Positions 8,128 through 15,786 of a stretch of 19,347 nt of DNA are shown here, piece after piece. The translations under genes were made by a program, and so were the position numbers. Source of the DNA: a bacterium (GTDB taxonomy: Bacteria > Joyebacterota > Joyebacteria > Joyebacterales > Joyebacteraceae); NCBI GenBank assembly GCA_029990205.1, contig JAPEKQ010000028.1:282-19628 (forward strand). Direction: 5' to 3'. Within the stretch, counting starts at the first letter, position 1. Each line of letters opens with the position of its first letter. The notes under the pieces are model-generated. The model saw only the letters and a list, made by a program, of their open reading frames with translations, made no database searches and had not been told where the DNA came from.

Positions 8128-9504
8128 ATGATAGCCATCTTCGACGCGATCATCGCATTCAGGGACCTCGTCCACGGCAACCTCATCTTCGGGGTTGGCG
8201 CGCTCCTGCTGGCCGGCTTTGTCGGCGGCAAGCTCGCGTCCCGACTCAAGCTCCCGACGATCTCCGGATACATCGTCGCGGGACTTGTCCTCGGCCCGTC
8301 GATGCTCAACGTCGTCCCCGATCACATCGTCGAGTCGCTCGCGCCCGTTCCGCATATCGCACTCGGTCTCATCGCCATCACGATCGGCTCTGAGTTCCGC
8401 ATCGCCAAGCTCAAGCAGACCGGTCGCAACATCCTCATCATCACCACATTCCAGCTCGTCATCACGTTCGCCGCGGTGACCGTCGGGCTCACGCTCTTCG
8501 GTGCCCCGCTTCCGATGGCACTCCTGCTCGGCGCCATCGCGTCGGCGACCGCTCCGGCGGCGACCGTTGCCATCGCGAGCGAACTCCGCGCGCGTGGACC
8601 GCTGGTCTCAACCCTGTTCGGCGTCGTCGCCCTCGACGACGCCTTCGCGATCACGCTGTTCGGATTCGTCATGGCGTTCGCCGCGGCAATGGTCGGCGGC
8701 ACGCACATGCACAGCCCGGTCACAATGGTCCTTCACCCGCTCCGCGAGATCGTCATATCGATCCTCATCGGTCTCGCCGCCGGATACATCGTGCACCGCC
8801 TGGTCGTGAACCGGCGGCGGAGCAACGAGGTCATCGTCGTCGTCCTCGGCTTCGTTCTGCTCACGAGCGGCATCACGATCTCGATCAACGTCTCCCCGCT
8901 CATCGCGAACATGGTGATGGGATTCGTGATCGTGAACATGTCACCGAAGAACTCGCGGGTGATGCGCATCCTCGAACCGCTGTCCCCGCCCATCTACGCG
9001 GCGTTCTTCGCGCTCGCCGGGACCGAGCTCGACATCCGGACGCTTGCGGCGACCGGCGTGCTCGGGATCGTCTACCTCATCGCGCGCGCCATCGGGAAGT
9101 ACTTCGGCGCGTATGTCGGCGCCTCGGCGGCGCACGAGTCACCCGCGACGCGGCGCTATCTCGGGTTCGCGCTTCTTCCCCAGGCGGGTGTCGCTATCGG
9201 ACTCATCCTGGTCCTCCAGGACACAACGCAGTTCACACACCTTCCCTACATGGGGCAGATGGTCAACATCGTCCTCGCCTCGATCCTCGTCAACGAGGTG
9301 CTCGGTCCGCCGCTGACGAAGTACGCCCTCGAAGCGTCGGGCTCGGCGAGGAAGAAGCGGGGCGCTGCCCAGCAACGCCTTGACGGCAGTTCTCCGCAGA
9401 CGGACGTGACCGCGTCGCACCTCGGCGCGGCCCCGCCGCGCAAGAGCGACGAAGCGGAGCGCGACACGCGACCAGACGACACGAATGACGGAGGCACATC
9501 ATGA
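8128..9504 (+). CDS. CPA2-type cation:proton antiporter
   Basis: This 458-residue inner-membrane protein has about 12 hydrophobic helices and a polar tail of about 55 residues (from about 402). CPA2 marks are KLPTISGYIVAGLVLGPSML near the N-terminus and ASATAPAATVAI followed by VALDDAFAITLFG. The adjacent acidic pair Asp170-Asp171 is the DD ion-binding motif of electrogenic Na+/H+ antiporters such as NapA and NhaA. Electrogenic Na+ (or K+) for H+ exchange is thus plausible, but the ion is not provable here. There is no fused TrkA-N/RCK domain as in KefB/KefC. ATG 8128 is chosen because the promoter leaves nothing upstream to translate. The stop overlaps the next gene's ATG (ATGA, 4 nt), so the two products are probably made together. 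Confidence 0.9.
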   Translation: MIAIFDAIIAFRDLVHGNLIFGVGALLLAGFVGGKLASRLKLPTISGYIVAGLVLGPSMLNVVPDHIVESLAPVPHIALGLIAITIGSEFRIAKLKQTGRNILIITTFQLVITFAAVTVGLTLFGAPLPMALLLGAIASATAPAATVAIASELRARGPLVSTLFGVVALDDAFAITLFGFVMAFAAAMVGGTHMHSPVTMVLHPLREIVISILIGLAAGYIVHRLVVNRRRSNEVIVVVLGFVLLTSGITISINVSPLIANMVMGFVIVNMSPKNSRVMRILEPLSPPIYAAFFALAGTELDIRTLAATGVLGIVYLIARAIGKYFGAYVGASAAHESPATRRYLGFALLPQAGVAIGLILVLQDTTQFTHLPYMGQMVNIVLASILVNEVLGPPLTKYALEASGSARKKRGAAQQRLDGSSPQTDVTASHLGAAPPRKSDEAERDTRPDDTNDGGTS

Positions 9505-10328
9505 AACTTCTCGACACACTGGTCATGGAGAGCATCCAGCCGGGACTGCGGTCAAAGTCCAAGGACGAGCTCTTCGAGGAGATGGCGGCTCTGCTGAAGC
9601 AGAACCCCGCCCTCGAGAAGGTCGACGAGGCGACGGTGCTCAAGGCTCTGAACGAACGGGAGCGTACGGCGACGACGGGGGTCGGCAAGGAGGTCGGCAT
9701 CCCTCACGGGAAGATCATGGGGCTCACGCAGATCATCGGCGCCATCGGTGTCTCGAGACGCGGCATCGAGTACGGCTCGGTTGATGGTCTTCCGGTGCGG
9801 TTCGTCGTCGCGATGGTCGCCCCGCCCGAGCAGTCACAGGAGTACCTCCGGACGCTCGCAAAGGTGGCGCGTCTCCTGAGCGACCCGAGCTTCACGGAAA
9901 CGCTGGTTACCGCGTCGGCGCCGAACGACATCTACTCGCGCATTGAGCAGATGGAAGGCGCGGCCACGCAGGTGTCGGCAACCGGCGAGAAGCAGCTTCT
10001 CATCTTCGAGCTCATCGACGGCGACTACTTCGATCCGGTCGTCGAGTACTTCACCGAGGTCGGCGGCACGAGCGCCACGGTGCTCGACGCGCGCAACGTC
10101 GAGGGCTTCCTCACGAAGGTTCCCCTCTTCCAGGACTTCTCCCGCGTCTTCTCCGAGGGTCAGGAGTTCGGCCACGTCTTCCTGATGGTCGTCGACAAGG
10201 GAGCGGTCGAGCGGTTCGTCGAGGGACTCGAAGAGATCGTCGGTGACCTCCAGGAGGAGGGCCGCGGGATCGCCATCGCCCTGGACATCGCATACTGTCG
10301 CGGCATGCCGGCCATGCTGGAGTTCTAG
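9501..10328 (+). CDS. PTS EIIA (fructose/nitrogen type) domain fused to a P-II-like domain
   Basis: The protein has 275 residues, no signal peptide and no membrane helix. Residues 1-150 are a PTS EIIA type-2 domain with the phosphorylatable His69 in TGVGKEVGIPHGKI. Residues about 165-275 start KQLLIFELIDGDYFDPVVEYF and end GRGIAIALDIAYCRGM. Their beta-alpha-beta-beta-alpha-beta order resembles nitrogen-regulatory P-II proteins; this is inference from pattern, with no clear T-loop signature. No other PTS component is in the window, so the EIIA is more likely regulatory than sugar-transporting. GGAGG stands 6 nt before the ATG, which overlaps the antiporter stop by 4 nt. The likely job is to sense phosphorylation state or a nucleotide and set antiporter activity, in place of the missing RCK domain. 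Confidence 0.85.
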   Translation: MKLLDTLVMESIQPGLRSKSKDELFEEMAALLKQNPALEKVDEATVLKALNERERTATTGVGKEVGIPHGKIMGLTQIIGAIGVSRRGIEYGSVDGLPVRFVVAMVAPPEQSQEYLRTLAKVARLLSDPSFTETLVTASAPNDIYSRIEQMEGAATQVSATGEKQLLIFELIDGDYFDPVVEYFTEVGGTSATVLDARNVEGFLTKVPLFQDFSRVFSEGQEFGHVFLMVVDKGAVERFVEGLEEIVGDLQEEGRGIAIALDIAYCRGMPAMLEF

Positions 10329-10355
10329 AAGCCCCGTCGGTCAGGTCCCCATCAA

Positions 10356-10383
10356 GCGTCGCCGCCTCCGCAGGAGACGACGC
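10356..10383 (+). terminator. Hairpin after the EIIA gene, possible terminator
   Basis: GCGTCG (10356-10361) pairs with CGACGC (10378-10383), with an inner CTCC/GGAG stem. It lies 28 nt past the EIIA stop and 15 nt before the -35 of the subtilase promoter. There is no T-tract, so intrinsic termination is uncertain. Confidence 0.35.
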
Positions 10384-10397
10384 TCCCGGCCGCGTTC

Positions 10398-10427
10398 TTG
10401 ACACACATTCCAAACCTCTGCTATAAT
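10398..10427 (+). promoter_or_regulatory. Sigma-70 consensus promoter of the subtilase gene
   Basis: A perfect TTGACA (10398-10403), 18 nt, then a perfect TATAAT (10422-10427) preceded by TGC (extended -10). Transcription should start near 10434, leaving a leader of about 145 nt before the GTG at 10580. This is the strongest-looking promoter in the window. Confidence 0.85.
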
Positions 10428-10579
10428 ACACTCGCTGTGGTATGCTGACCTTGTGGGCGGACAGCAGCCACGCGGTCGGCGCCGTCCGACCACCCACTCC
10501 GGTTGACAAGAAGAGGAGTACACACACATGGCGCGGGGCCGCTCTCGCGGCGGACCCGCTTCACCCAAGGAGGCCGAGC

Positions 10580-12964
10580 GTGTCGAGACGCTTGACGATG
10601 GCCGTCCTGTGCGCCACCGCGCTGCTCGTTGCGGTCGGTGTCGCCCAGGCGAAGACGATCCACCTTGTCACCCATGCATTCGACCCGCAGTACGGCGAGC
10701 CTGAGGTCGCTTCCTGGCTGAGAGCCGAGCTGCCCGTCGCGGATGAGCATGGCTACTACCTCGTTCAGCTCACCGGTCCCCCGACCGACGCGCGCAAGAC
10801 CGCCATCGAGTCGGCGGGAGCCAACCTCATCGCGTACATGCCCGACGAGGCGTACATCGTTCGCGCGACGACCACGTCTCTCGACGCGCTGCTCGCGACC
10901 GACGCCGTCGCGTGGGCCGGGCTCTACCATCCCGCGTACAAGCTCTCCCCGACCATCGGGACCCACGAGTTCGTCCACCCGGACCGTGCGGGTGACTCGT
11001 TCCTGACCCTCATGGTCCGCGTCTTCGACGATATGGACGCGACCGCGGACGCGGTCAACGCCCTCGGCGCGCGCGTCCTCGAGTCGACCGATGACGGGAT
11101 GCAGAAGCTCCTCGTCGTCCACGCCGCCCCGGAACTCGTCAACTCGATCGCGCAGCTCCGCGAGGTCTGGTGGATCAACGAGAAGCCCGAGTTCACGCTT
11201 CACAACGACCGCGGCGTGTGGTGCGTCCAGTCGAACATCACCGACGAGATGAGCATCTGGGATGAAGGCATCCACGGTGAGGGTCAGATCGTTGGCGTGA
11301 TGGATTCCGGTCTCGACTACAACTCGTGCTGGTTCCGCGACGGCGGGGCCGCACCAGGGCCGTCGCATCGCAAGGTCATCGACTACGCGCTGTACGGGGG
11401 CGCCGCGTACGACGGATGTGACAGCGGCCACGGAACACACGTCTGCGGCACGATCGCGGGCGACCAGTCATACGTCAACCCGGGCAACTTCGACTACAAC
11501 GGCGTCGCCTACAAGGCGCAGCTGATGATGCAGGACATCGGCACCGACGACGAGTGGTCGTGCACGACCGGTTCGGTCAGCGTCCCAACATCGCTCACGC
11601 CGGCCTATCAGGCGGCGTACGACGGTGGCGCCCGCATTCACTCGAACTCCTGGGGCGGCTCCGAGAACAGCTACGACACCTACTGCAACTGCATCGATTC
11701 CTTCATGTGGAACAACTCAGACTTCCTCGTCGTCTTCGCCGCCGGCAACGCTGGACCGAGCGCCAGCACGGTCGGCTATCCCGGCACGGCAAAGAACTGC
11801 ATCACGGTCGGAGCCGTTCGCCGTCCGCCGAACCAGAACACCATGGCCGGCTACTCGAGCCGAGGCCCCGCATCGGACTCACGATACAAGCCGACGGTCA
11901 CGGCGTGCGGCGGAGAGGCCAGCGACACGTACGTGAACTCAGCGAACAACGACACCGGCAACCCGCCGGCGCAGACCTGCTCGATCTCCGGCTCGCCGTT
12001 CCAGGGCACCTCGATGGCGACTCCGGCGGTGTCCGGCTGCGCGGCTCTGACGCGCCAGTACTTCCTTGAGGGATGGTACCCGAGCGGCGACGCAGAACCA
12101 GGTGACGCGTTCACGCCGAGCGGCGCGCTCGTGAAGGCCATCGTCACCAACAGCGCCACCGACGCGGGTACGCAGGACATCCCCAACAACAACGAGGGAT
12201 GGGGACGCGTGCTGCTCGATGACGCGCTCTACTTCGACGGCGATGCGCGCGAGCTGATCGTCCACGACGAGACGACGGGCGTCAGTCAGGGCGGGTCGAT
12301 GCAGTACGAGTTCGAGGTCGACTCCACGACCGTACCGCTCGAGGTCACGCTGGTCTGGACCGACTACCCGGCTTCGGCCGGCGCGAGCGTCGCCATCCAG
12401 AACAACCTCGATCTCGAGGTCCTCTGCTCGGAGGGCTCTACACACAAGGGCAACGTCTTCAGCGGCGGTGAGTCGGTGACGGGTGGAACGGCCGACTCGC
12501 GGAATGTTGAAGAGGTCGTGCTGCTCAAGACCCCGGCGACCGGCACGTACACGGTGACGGTCTCGGCACCGACGGTTCCTCACGGTCCGCAGCCGTTCGC
12601 GCTCGTCATCACAGGCTCGTTCGCCGACTGGCCCGAGGATACAGGTATCGAGCACGGCGCGATGCCGAACGGGAAGCCGTTCTCCATCACGGGGATCTCA
12701 CCCAACCCGTTCAACCCGTCGACGAAGATCTCCTACGTGCTGAACCCGGTCGAGACCGGCAAGGCGCACGCGACGCTCAACATCTACTCGGTCGACGGCA
12801 GGCTCGTCCGGACGCTCGTCGACCGTGTGCAGGACCCGGGGCGTCACACGGTGTCGTGGAACGGCCGCAACACCGACGGTTCGGTCGCCGCGAGCGGCAT
12901 CTACTTCATGGAACTGGAGTACGGCGGCGAGTCCGACACACGGAAGATGACGCTGCTCAAGTAG
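10580..12964 (+). CDS. Secreted subtilisin-like serine protease (S8, KP-43-like) with FlgD-like C-terminal domain
   Basis: The 794 residues begin with a signal peptide (1-24, ending VGVAQA). A propeptide runs to about 190 with KP-43-like phrases (YYLVQLTGPP, YIVRA, GLYHPAYKLSP). The S8 catalytic domain (about 225-545) has Asp242 in GVMDSGLD, His284 in SGHGTHVCG, oxyanion Asn390 in AAGNAGPS and Ser478 in GTSMATPAVSG. A jelly-roll domain spans about 555-690. The last 95 residues form a FlgD-type Ig-like domain (ISPNPFNPSTKISY, VSWNGRNTDG, ASGIYFM), often a sorting or attachment module in these phyla. Start choice: AAGGAGG sits 6 nt before GTG 10580 and the signal peptide begins there. ATG 10442 is in frame but has no Shine-Dalgarno. 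The enzyme should be active and extracellular. Confidence 0.94.
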   Translation: MSRRLTMAVLCATALLVAVGVAQAKTIHLVTHAFDPQYGEPEVASWLRAELPVADEHGYYLVQLTGPPTDARKTAIESAGANLIAYMPDEAYIVRATTTSLDALLATDAVAWAGLYHPAYKLSPTIGTHEFVHPDRAGDSFLTLMVRVFDDMDATADAVNALGARVLESTDDGMQKLLVVHAAPELVNSIAQLREVWWINEKPEFTLHNDRGVWCVQSNITDEMSIWDEGIHGEGQIVGVMDSGLDYNSCWFRDGGAAPGPSHRKVIDYALYGGAAYDGCDSGHGTHVCGTIAGDQSYVNPGNFDYNGVAYKAQLMMQDIGTDDEWSCTTGSVSVPTSLTPAYQAAYDGGARIHSNSWGGSENSYDTYCNCIDSFMWNNSDFLVVFAAGNAGPSASTVGYPGTAKNCITVGAVRRPPNQNTMAGYSSRGPASDSRYKPTVTACGGEASDTYVNSANNDTGNPPAQTCSISGSPFQGTSMATPAVSGCAALTRQYFLEGWYPSGDAEPGDAFTPSGALVKAIVTNSATDAGTQDIPNNNEGWGRVLLDDALYFDGDARELIVHDETTGVSQGGSMQYEFEVDSTTVPLEVTLVWTDYPASAGASVAIQNNLDLEVLCSEGSTHKGNVFSGGESVTGGTADSRNVEEVVLLKTPATGTYTVTVSAPTVPHGPQPFALVITGSFADWPEDTGIEHGAMPNGKPFSITGISPNPFNPSTKISYVLNPVETGKAHATLNIYSVDGRLVRTLVDRVQDPGRHTVSWNGRNTDGSVAASGIYFMELEYGGESDTRKMTLLK

Positions 12965-12967
12965 CCG

Positions 12968-12993
12968 GCTGCCGCTGCTTGAGCACCGGCAGC
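12968..12993 (+). terminator. Hairpin after the subtilase gene, weak terminator candidate
   Basis: GCTGCCG (12968-12974) and CGGCAGC (12987-12993) form a 7-bp stem with a 12-nt loop, 3 nt past the stop codon. It is followed by TTGGGGG, not a T-run. It is the only such structure I see before the next promoter. Confidence 0.4.
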
Positions 12994-13045
12994 TTGGGGG
13001 CGCTTCGCAACTGCAGGTCAAGCGTCGCGGGAGCGCCGTGACGAG

Positions 13046-13073
13046 TAGACAGCGCAGTCGTTCCTGCTATAAT
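13046..13073 (+). promoter_or_regulatory. Extended -10 promoter of the UbiA-TPR gene
   Basis: TAGACA (13046-13051, one mismatch to TTGACA), 16 nt, then TATAAT (13068-13073) preceded by TGC. The start point would be near 13080, which excludes the in-frame ATG at 13038 and supports the GTG at 13116. Confidence 0.75.
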
Positions 13074-13115
13074 GGGCCCTCGTCGAACGGCGGGGGCCCA
13101 TGTTCAGGAGGCTGT

Positions 13116-15665
13116 GTGCTCAAGGAGAGACTGGCCGCAACGGTCGAACGACTGGAGACGTCCGAGCTCCGCTGGCCATGGCTGCTCGCGACGTGGCTCT
13201 CTTTCATCGTTCTCCGCAACCTCATGGAGGGCGTCCTCGGCCCCTCGCACGCGATCGGATTCACGTACTTCGCCTCGCAGAGCGCCCTGATGGTGCTCGA
13301 CCACTTCGTGCTCTTCTACGCAAGCGTGTTCCTCTCAATCACGCTTCTCCTCTCGGCACTCACGGGCGAACGGGCCGATCGGATCATACGCGCCTCGATA
13401 CCGGCGTGGATCATCGTCCTCATCCCGCCGCTCTTCGACTTCCTCGTGACGTTCGGCGAAGGTTATCGCATCTCGTACATCCTCAGTCTTCAGGGCGTGC
13501 TGGTCGAGTTCTTCGATCCCCGAGTCGCGCTCGAACGCATCTCACCCGGTCAGCGGGTCGAGATCATCCTCGCGTGTGCACTCGCCGGCTCGTATGTCGG
13601 CGGCAAGACGCGACGGTGGGGACGCGCGCTGCTGACGTTCGTTCTGGTCTATGTGGTGATCGGTCTCCACGGAGTGCTCCCGTCGCTGTTCGCGAAGCTG
13701 GCCTGGTGGATGAAACACGACCTCGCCGGCGCGGGCGTCCCGACCGCGCTCACGGCCGCCGGCGGGTACGCCGGTTCGGCCGCCGCCGCGGCGTACGACG
13801 CCGCGTTCAAGTCTGGCGGCATCGTGCTCGAGGAGAGCCGCAAGCTGGCGCTCCTGTTCCTCATCGTCGCCACGGCGGTCGGCTGGGGCGTCTTCCGACG
13901 CGCGGCGCCGGGCTCGGAGCGGGCGTTCCGGTTCGGGTTCCGGCCCCTTCGGGCGCTCCACTACCTCGGGATGGCGACGCTTGGCGCGACGTTCGGATGG
14001 ATGCTCTTCTCGGGCGAAGGGGTACGTCTTGGCTCGGGGGGCGACACGCTCGGCATGCTGGGCACGCTGCTCGCCGTCCTGTTCGCGTTCCTCTCATCTG
14101 TCGCGCTGAACGATCTCTGTGATGAGGAGGGTGACCGGATCTCAAGCCAGCCGCGGCCGCTCGCGATCGGCATGGCCACCCGGCGCGAGACCGTCGTTCA
14201 GACAGGCGTCTTCGCGACGCTCGCACTTCTCTTCGCCATCAACATCAGCTATGCGACCTTCCTCATCATCGCGCTCAGTCTGGGACTCTCCTTCATCTAC
14301 TCCTCTCCCCCGGCGCGGCTCAAGCGCATCCCGCTTCTCTCGACACTCATCCTCGGCGTGCTCTCGTACCTCGCCGCCGTCGCCGGCTTCTCCGCCCTCG
14401 CGGGCGAGCGCGCATTCGTGCTCTTCCCTCCCTCGGTCGGCTGGCTGCTCGTCCTCGCGTTCGCCGCGGCGTTCAACGCCAAGGACCTCAAGGATATCGA
14501 CGGTGACCGCGCAACCGGGACGGTGACGCTTCCGGTGCTGCTGGGTCCGAGAGCCGGCCGCACTGTGGTCGCCCTGCTCATACTCGTCGGATACCTTCTC
14601 GCGCCGCTCTTCCTGCCGTACGGTCTTCTGATCTGGCCCGCGCTCGCGCTCGGAATCGCCAGCGCGATCGTCGTGCTCCGCTCTGAAGGACGGCAGGAGG
14701 ACGGACTTCTTCTCACGGCCTACCTGGCGTTCGCGTTCCTCGTCGCGCTGCTCATCGTCGGGAACCCGGAGACCGTGATGCCCGATGGCAACCCGATCGT
14801 CTCCTCGCGTGGCGCGGAACTCCGCGCGCGTGAACACGAGGCGTTCGGACTCTGGCCCGCGGCCGCGGACGAGTACGCCACCGCGCTCACGCCGCTCGCC
14901 GCACCGACGCACCGCCTGCTCGTGCACGCCGGCATCGCCGCCTACCGCGCCGGACGCGTGGCGAACGCGATCCCTATTCTTCAGGATGCGCTCGTGCACT
15001 CGCCCGCGTCGTCGCTCGCGCGCGAGTATGTGGTCGCCGCGACGTACGACCTCGGTGATGTCGACTCGGCGCTGTCGACGGCTACCGAGACGGCAAACCG
15101 CGGCATCCGCCCTGAATTCTTTCGCGCGCACGAGGGCGTGCTCGCGGCCGAAGCGGGCCGGCACGGTCGGGCGGTCCGGGCGTACGAAGCCGCGCTCATG
15201 CTCGGCGCGTCCAACGACGAGATCCGAATCCGCCTCGCCGATCTGTTCGAACACAAGGGCGACCTCTCCGCTGCGGAGCGACAGCTTGAGCTCGCCGCGC
15301 TCGCCAACCCGCGCTCCGCGTTCGTCGCGGATGCGTTCGGTCGCTACCTGCTCCGCAGGAACGACGCGGCGGGCGCCGTCGCGCACTTCATCCGGGCGAC
15401 CGAACTCAACGAGGGAAACGGGCTCTACTGGAGCAACCTCTCCGCGGCCTTGAGGGAGACCGGCGAGTACGAACGAGCCCTCGCCGCCGTCGACGCCGCG
15501 GTCACACTCTCACCGCGGCTGCCGGACGCCTACTACAACCGCGGCATGGCCTACGAGGAACTCTCCCGCACGGACGACGCGCTCCAGCAGTACCTGCTCG
15601 CGCTTGAGATCGACCCCACCTTCCGGCCCGCCAGAGATCGGCTCACCAGCATTTCCGACCGCTGA
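13116..15665 (+). CDS. Fusion: unknown membrane domain + UbiA-type prenyltransferase domain + TPR array
   Basis: The 849-residue protein has three parts. Residues 1-262 hold about six hydrophobic segments (near 23-41, 58-82, 91-113, 148-163, 170-192, 243-260) that I do not recognise. Residues about 275-545 are a UbiA-superfamily domain with both Mg-diphosphate motifs: N332-DLCDEEGD-R (NDxxDxxxD) and D457-LKDIDGD-R followed by TGTVTLPVLLG. Residues about 570-845 form roughly eight TPRs, the last ones being NRGMAYEELSRTDDALQQY and LALEIDP. UbiA enzymes move a prenyl chain onto an aromatic or polar acceptor in the inner membrane; substrate is unknown here. The intact motifs argue for catalysis. 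The TPRs probably bind a protein partner; their side of the membrane is not settled. AGGAGG lies 4 nt before the GTG, and ATG 13038 lies upstream of the transcript. No quinone or lipid gene is nearby. Confidence 0.88.
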   Translation: MLKERLAATVERLETSELRWPWLLATWLSFIVLRNLMEGVLGPSHAIGFTYFASQSALMVLDHFVLFYASVFLSITLLLSALTGERADRIIRASIPAWIIVLIPPLFDFLVTFGEGYRISYILSLQGVLVEFFDPRVALERISPGQRVEIILACALAGSYVGGKTRRWGRALLTFVLVYVVIGLHGVLPSLFAKLAWWMKHDLAGAGVPTALTAAGGYAGSAAAAAYDAAFKSGGIVLEESRKLALLFLIVATAVGWGVFRRAAPGSERAFRFGFRPLRALHYLGMATLGATFGWMLFSGEGVRLGSGGDTLGMLGTLLAVLFAFLSSVALNDLCDEEGDRISSQPRPLAIGMATRRETVVQTGVFATLALLFAINISYATFLIIALSLGLSFIYSSPPARLKRIPLLSTLILGVLSYLAAVAGFSALAGERAFVLFPPSVGWLLVLAFAAAFNAKDLKDIDGDRATGTVTLPVLLGPRAGRTVVALLILVGYLLAPLFLPYGLLIWPALALGIASAIVVLRSEGRQEDGLLLTAYLAFAFLVALLIVGNPETVMPDGNPIVSSRGAELRAREHEAFGLWPAAADEYATALTPLAAPTHRLLVHAGIAAYRAGRVANAIPILQDALVHSPASSLAREYVVAATYDLGDVDSALSTATETANRGIRPEFFRAHEGVLAAEAGRHGRAVRAYEAALMLGASNDEIRIRLADLFEHKGDLSAAERQLELAALANPRSAFVADAFGRYLLRRNDAAGAVAHFIRATELNEGNGLYWSNLSAALRETGEYERALAAVDAAVTLSPRLPDAYYNRGMAYEELSRTDDALQQYLLALEIDPTFRPARDRLTSISDR

Positions 15666-15694
15666 GTCAGCGTCTGCGGCGCTGCCACGCCTGT

Positions 15695-15727
15695 GGAGCG
15701 TCGTTTCTACGGGCTTCTCGACGCTCC
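15695..15727 (+). terminator. Perfect 9-bp hairpin after the UbiA-TPR gene
   Basis: GGAGCGTCG (15695-15703) pairs exactly with CGACGCTCC (15719-15727) over a 15-nt loop, 29 nt past the stop. No T-tract follows, so it may be a Rho-associated or RNA 3'-end structure rather than a classical terminator. Confidence 0.45.
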
Positions 15728-15752
15728 CATCTGAAACCGAGAGCGAATCACC

Positions 15753-15780
15753 TTGATGCGCTATCTTCACTCCGGATAAT
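15753..15780 (+). promoter_or_regulatory. Probable promoter of the anchor-J/PPC protein gene
   Basis: TTGATG (15753-15758), 16 nt, GATAAT (15775-15780). The -10 has one mismatch and the -35 two. The start would be near 15787, giving a leader of about 190 nt. The alternative TTGCCA at 15784 lacks a good -10 partner. Confidence 0.55.
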
Positions 15781-15786
15781 GCCTTG

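Noticed and set aside
10442-10579. Subtilase start at ATG 10442
   Set aside because: It would put 46 polar residues before the signal peptide and has no ribosome site; GTG 10580 has AAGGAGG at 6 nt.
13074-13098. Paired GGGCCC motifs around the UbiA-TPR transcription start as an RNA hairpin
   Set aside because: The left arm lies before the predicted start point, so it would not be in the RNA; GGGCCC is a common palindrome in GC-rich DNA.
13038-13115. UbiA-TPR start at ATG 13038
   Set aside because: It lies upstream of the -35/-10 elements, and the added 26 residues look like non-coding sequence.
14142-15386. Minus-strand open frame of about 414 codons
   Set aside because: Antisense shadow of the UbiA-TPR gene; Arg/Glu/Asp-rich, no hydrophobic or domain pattern.
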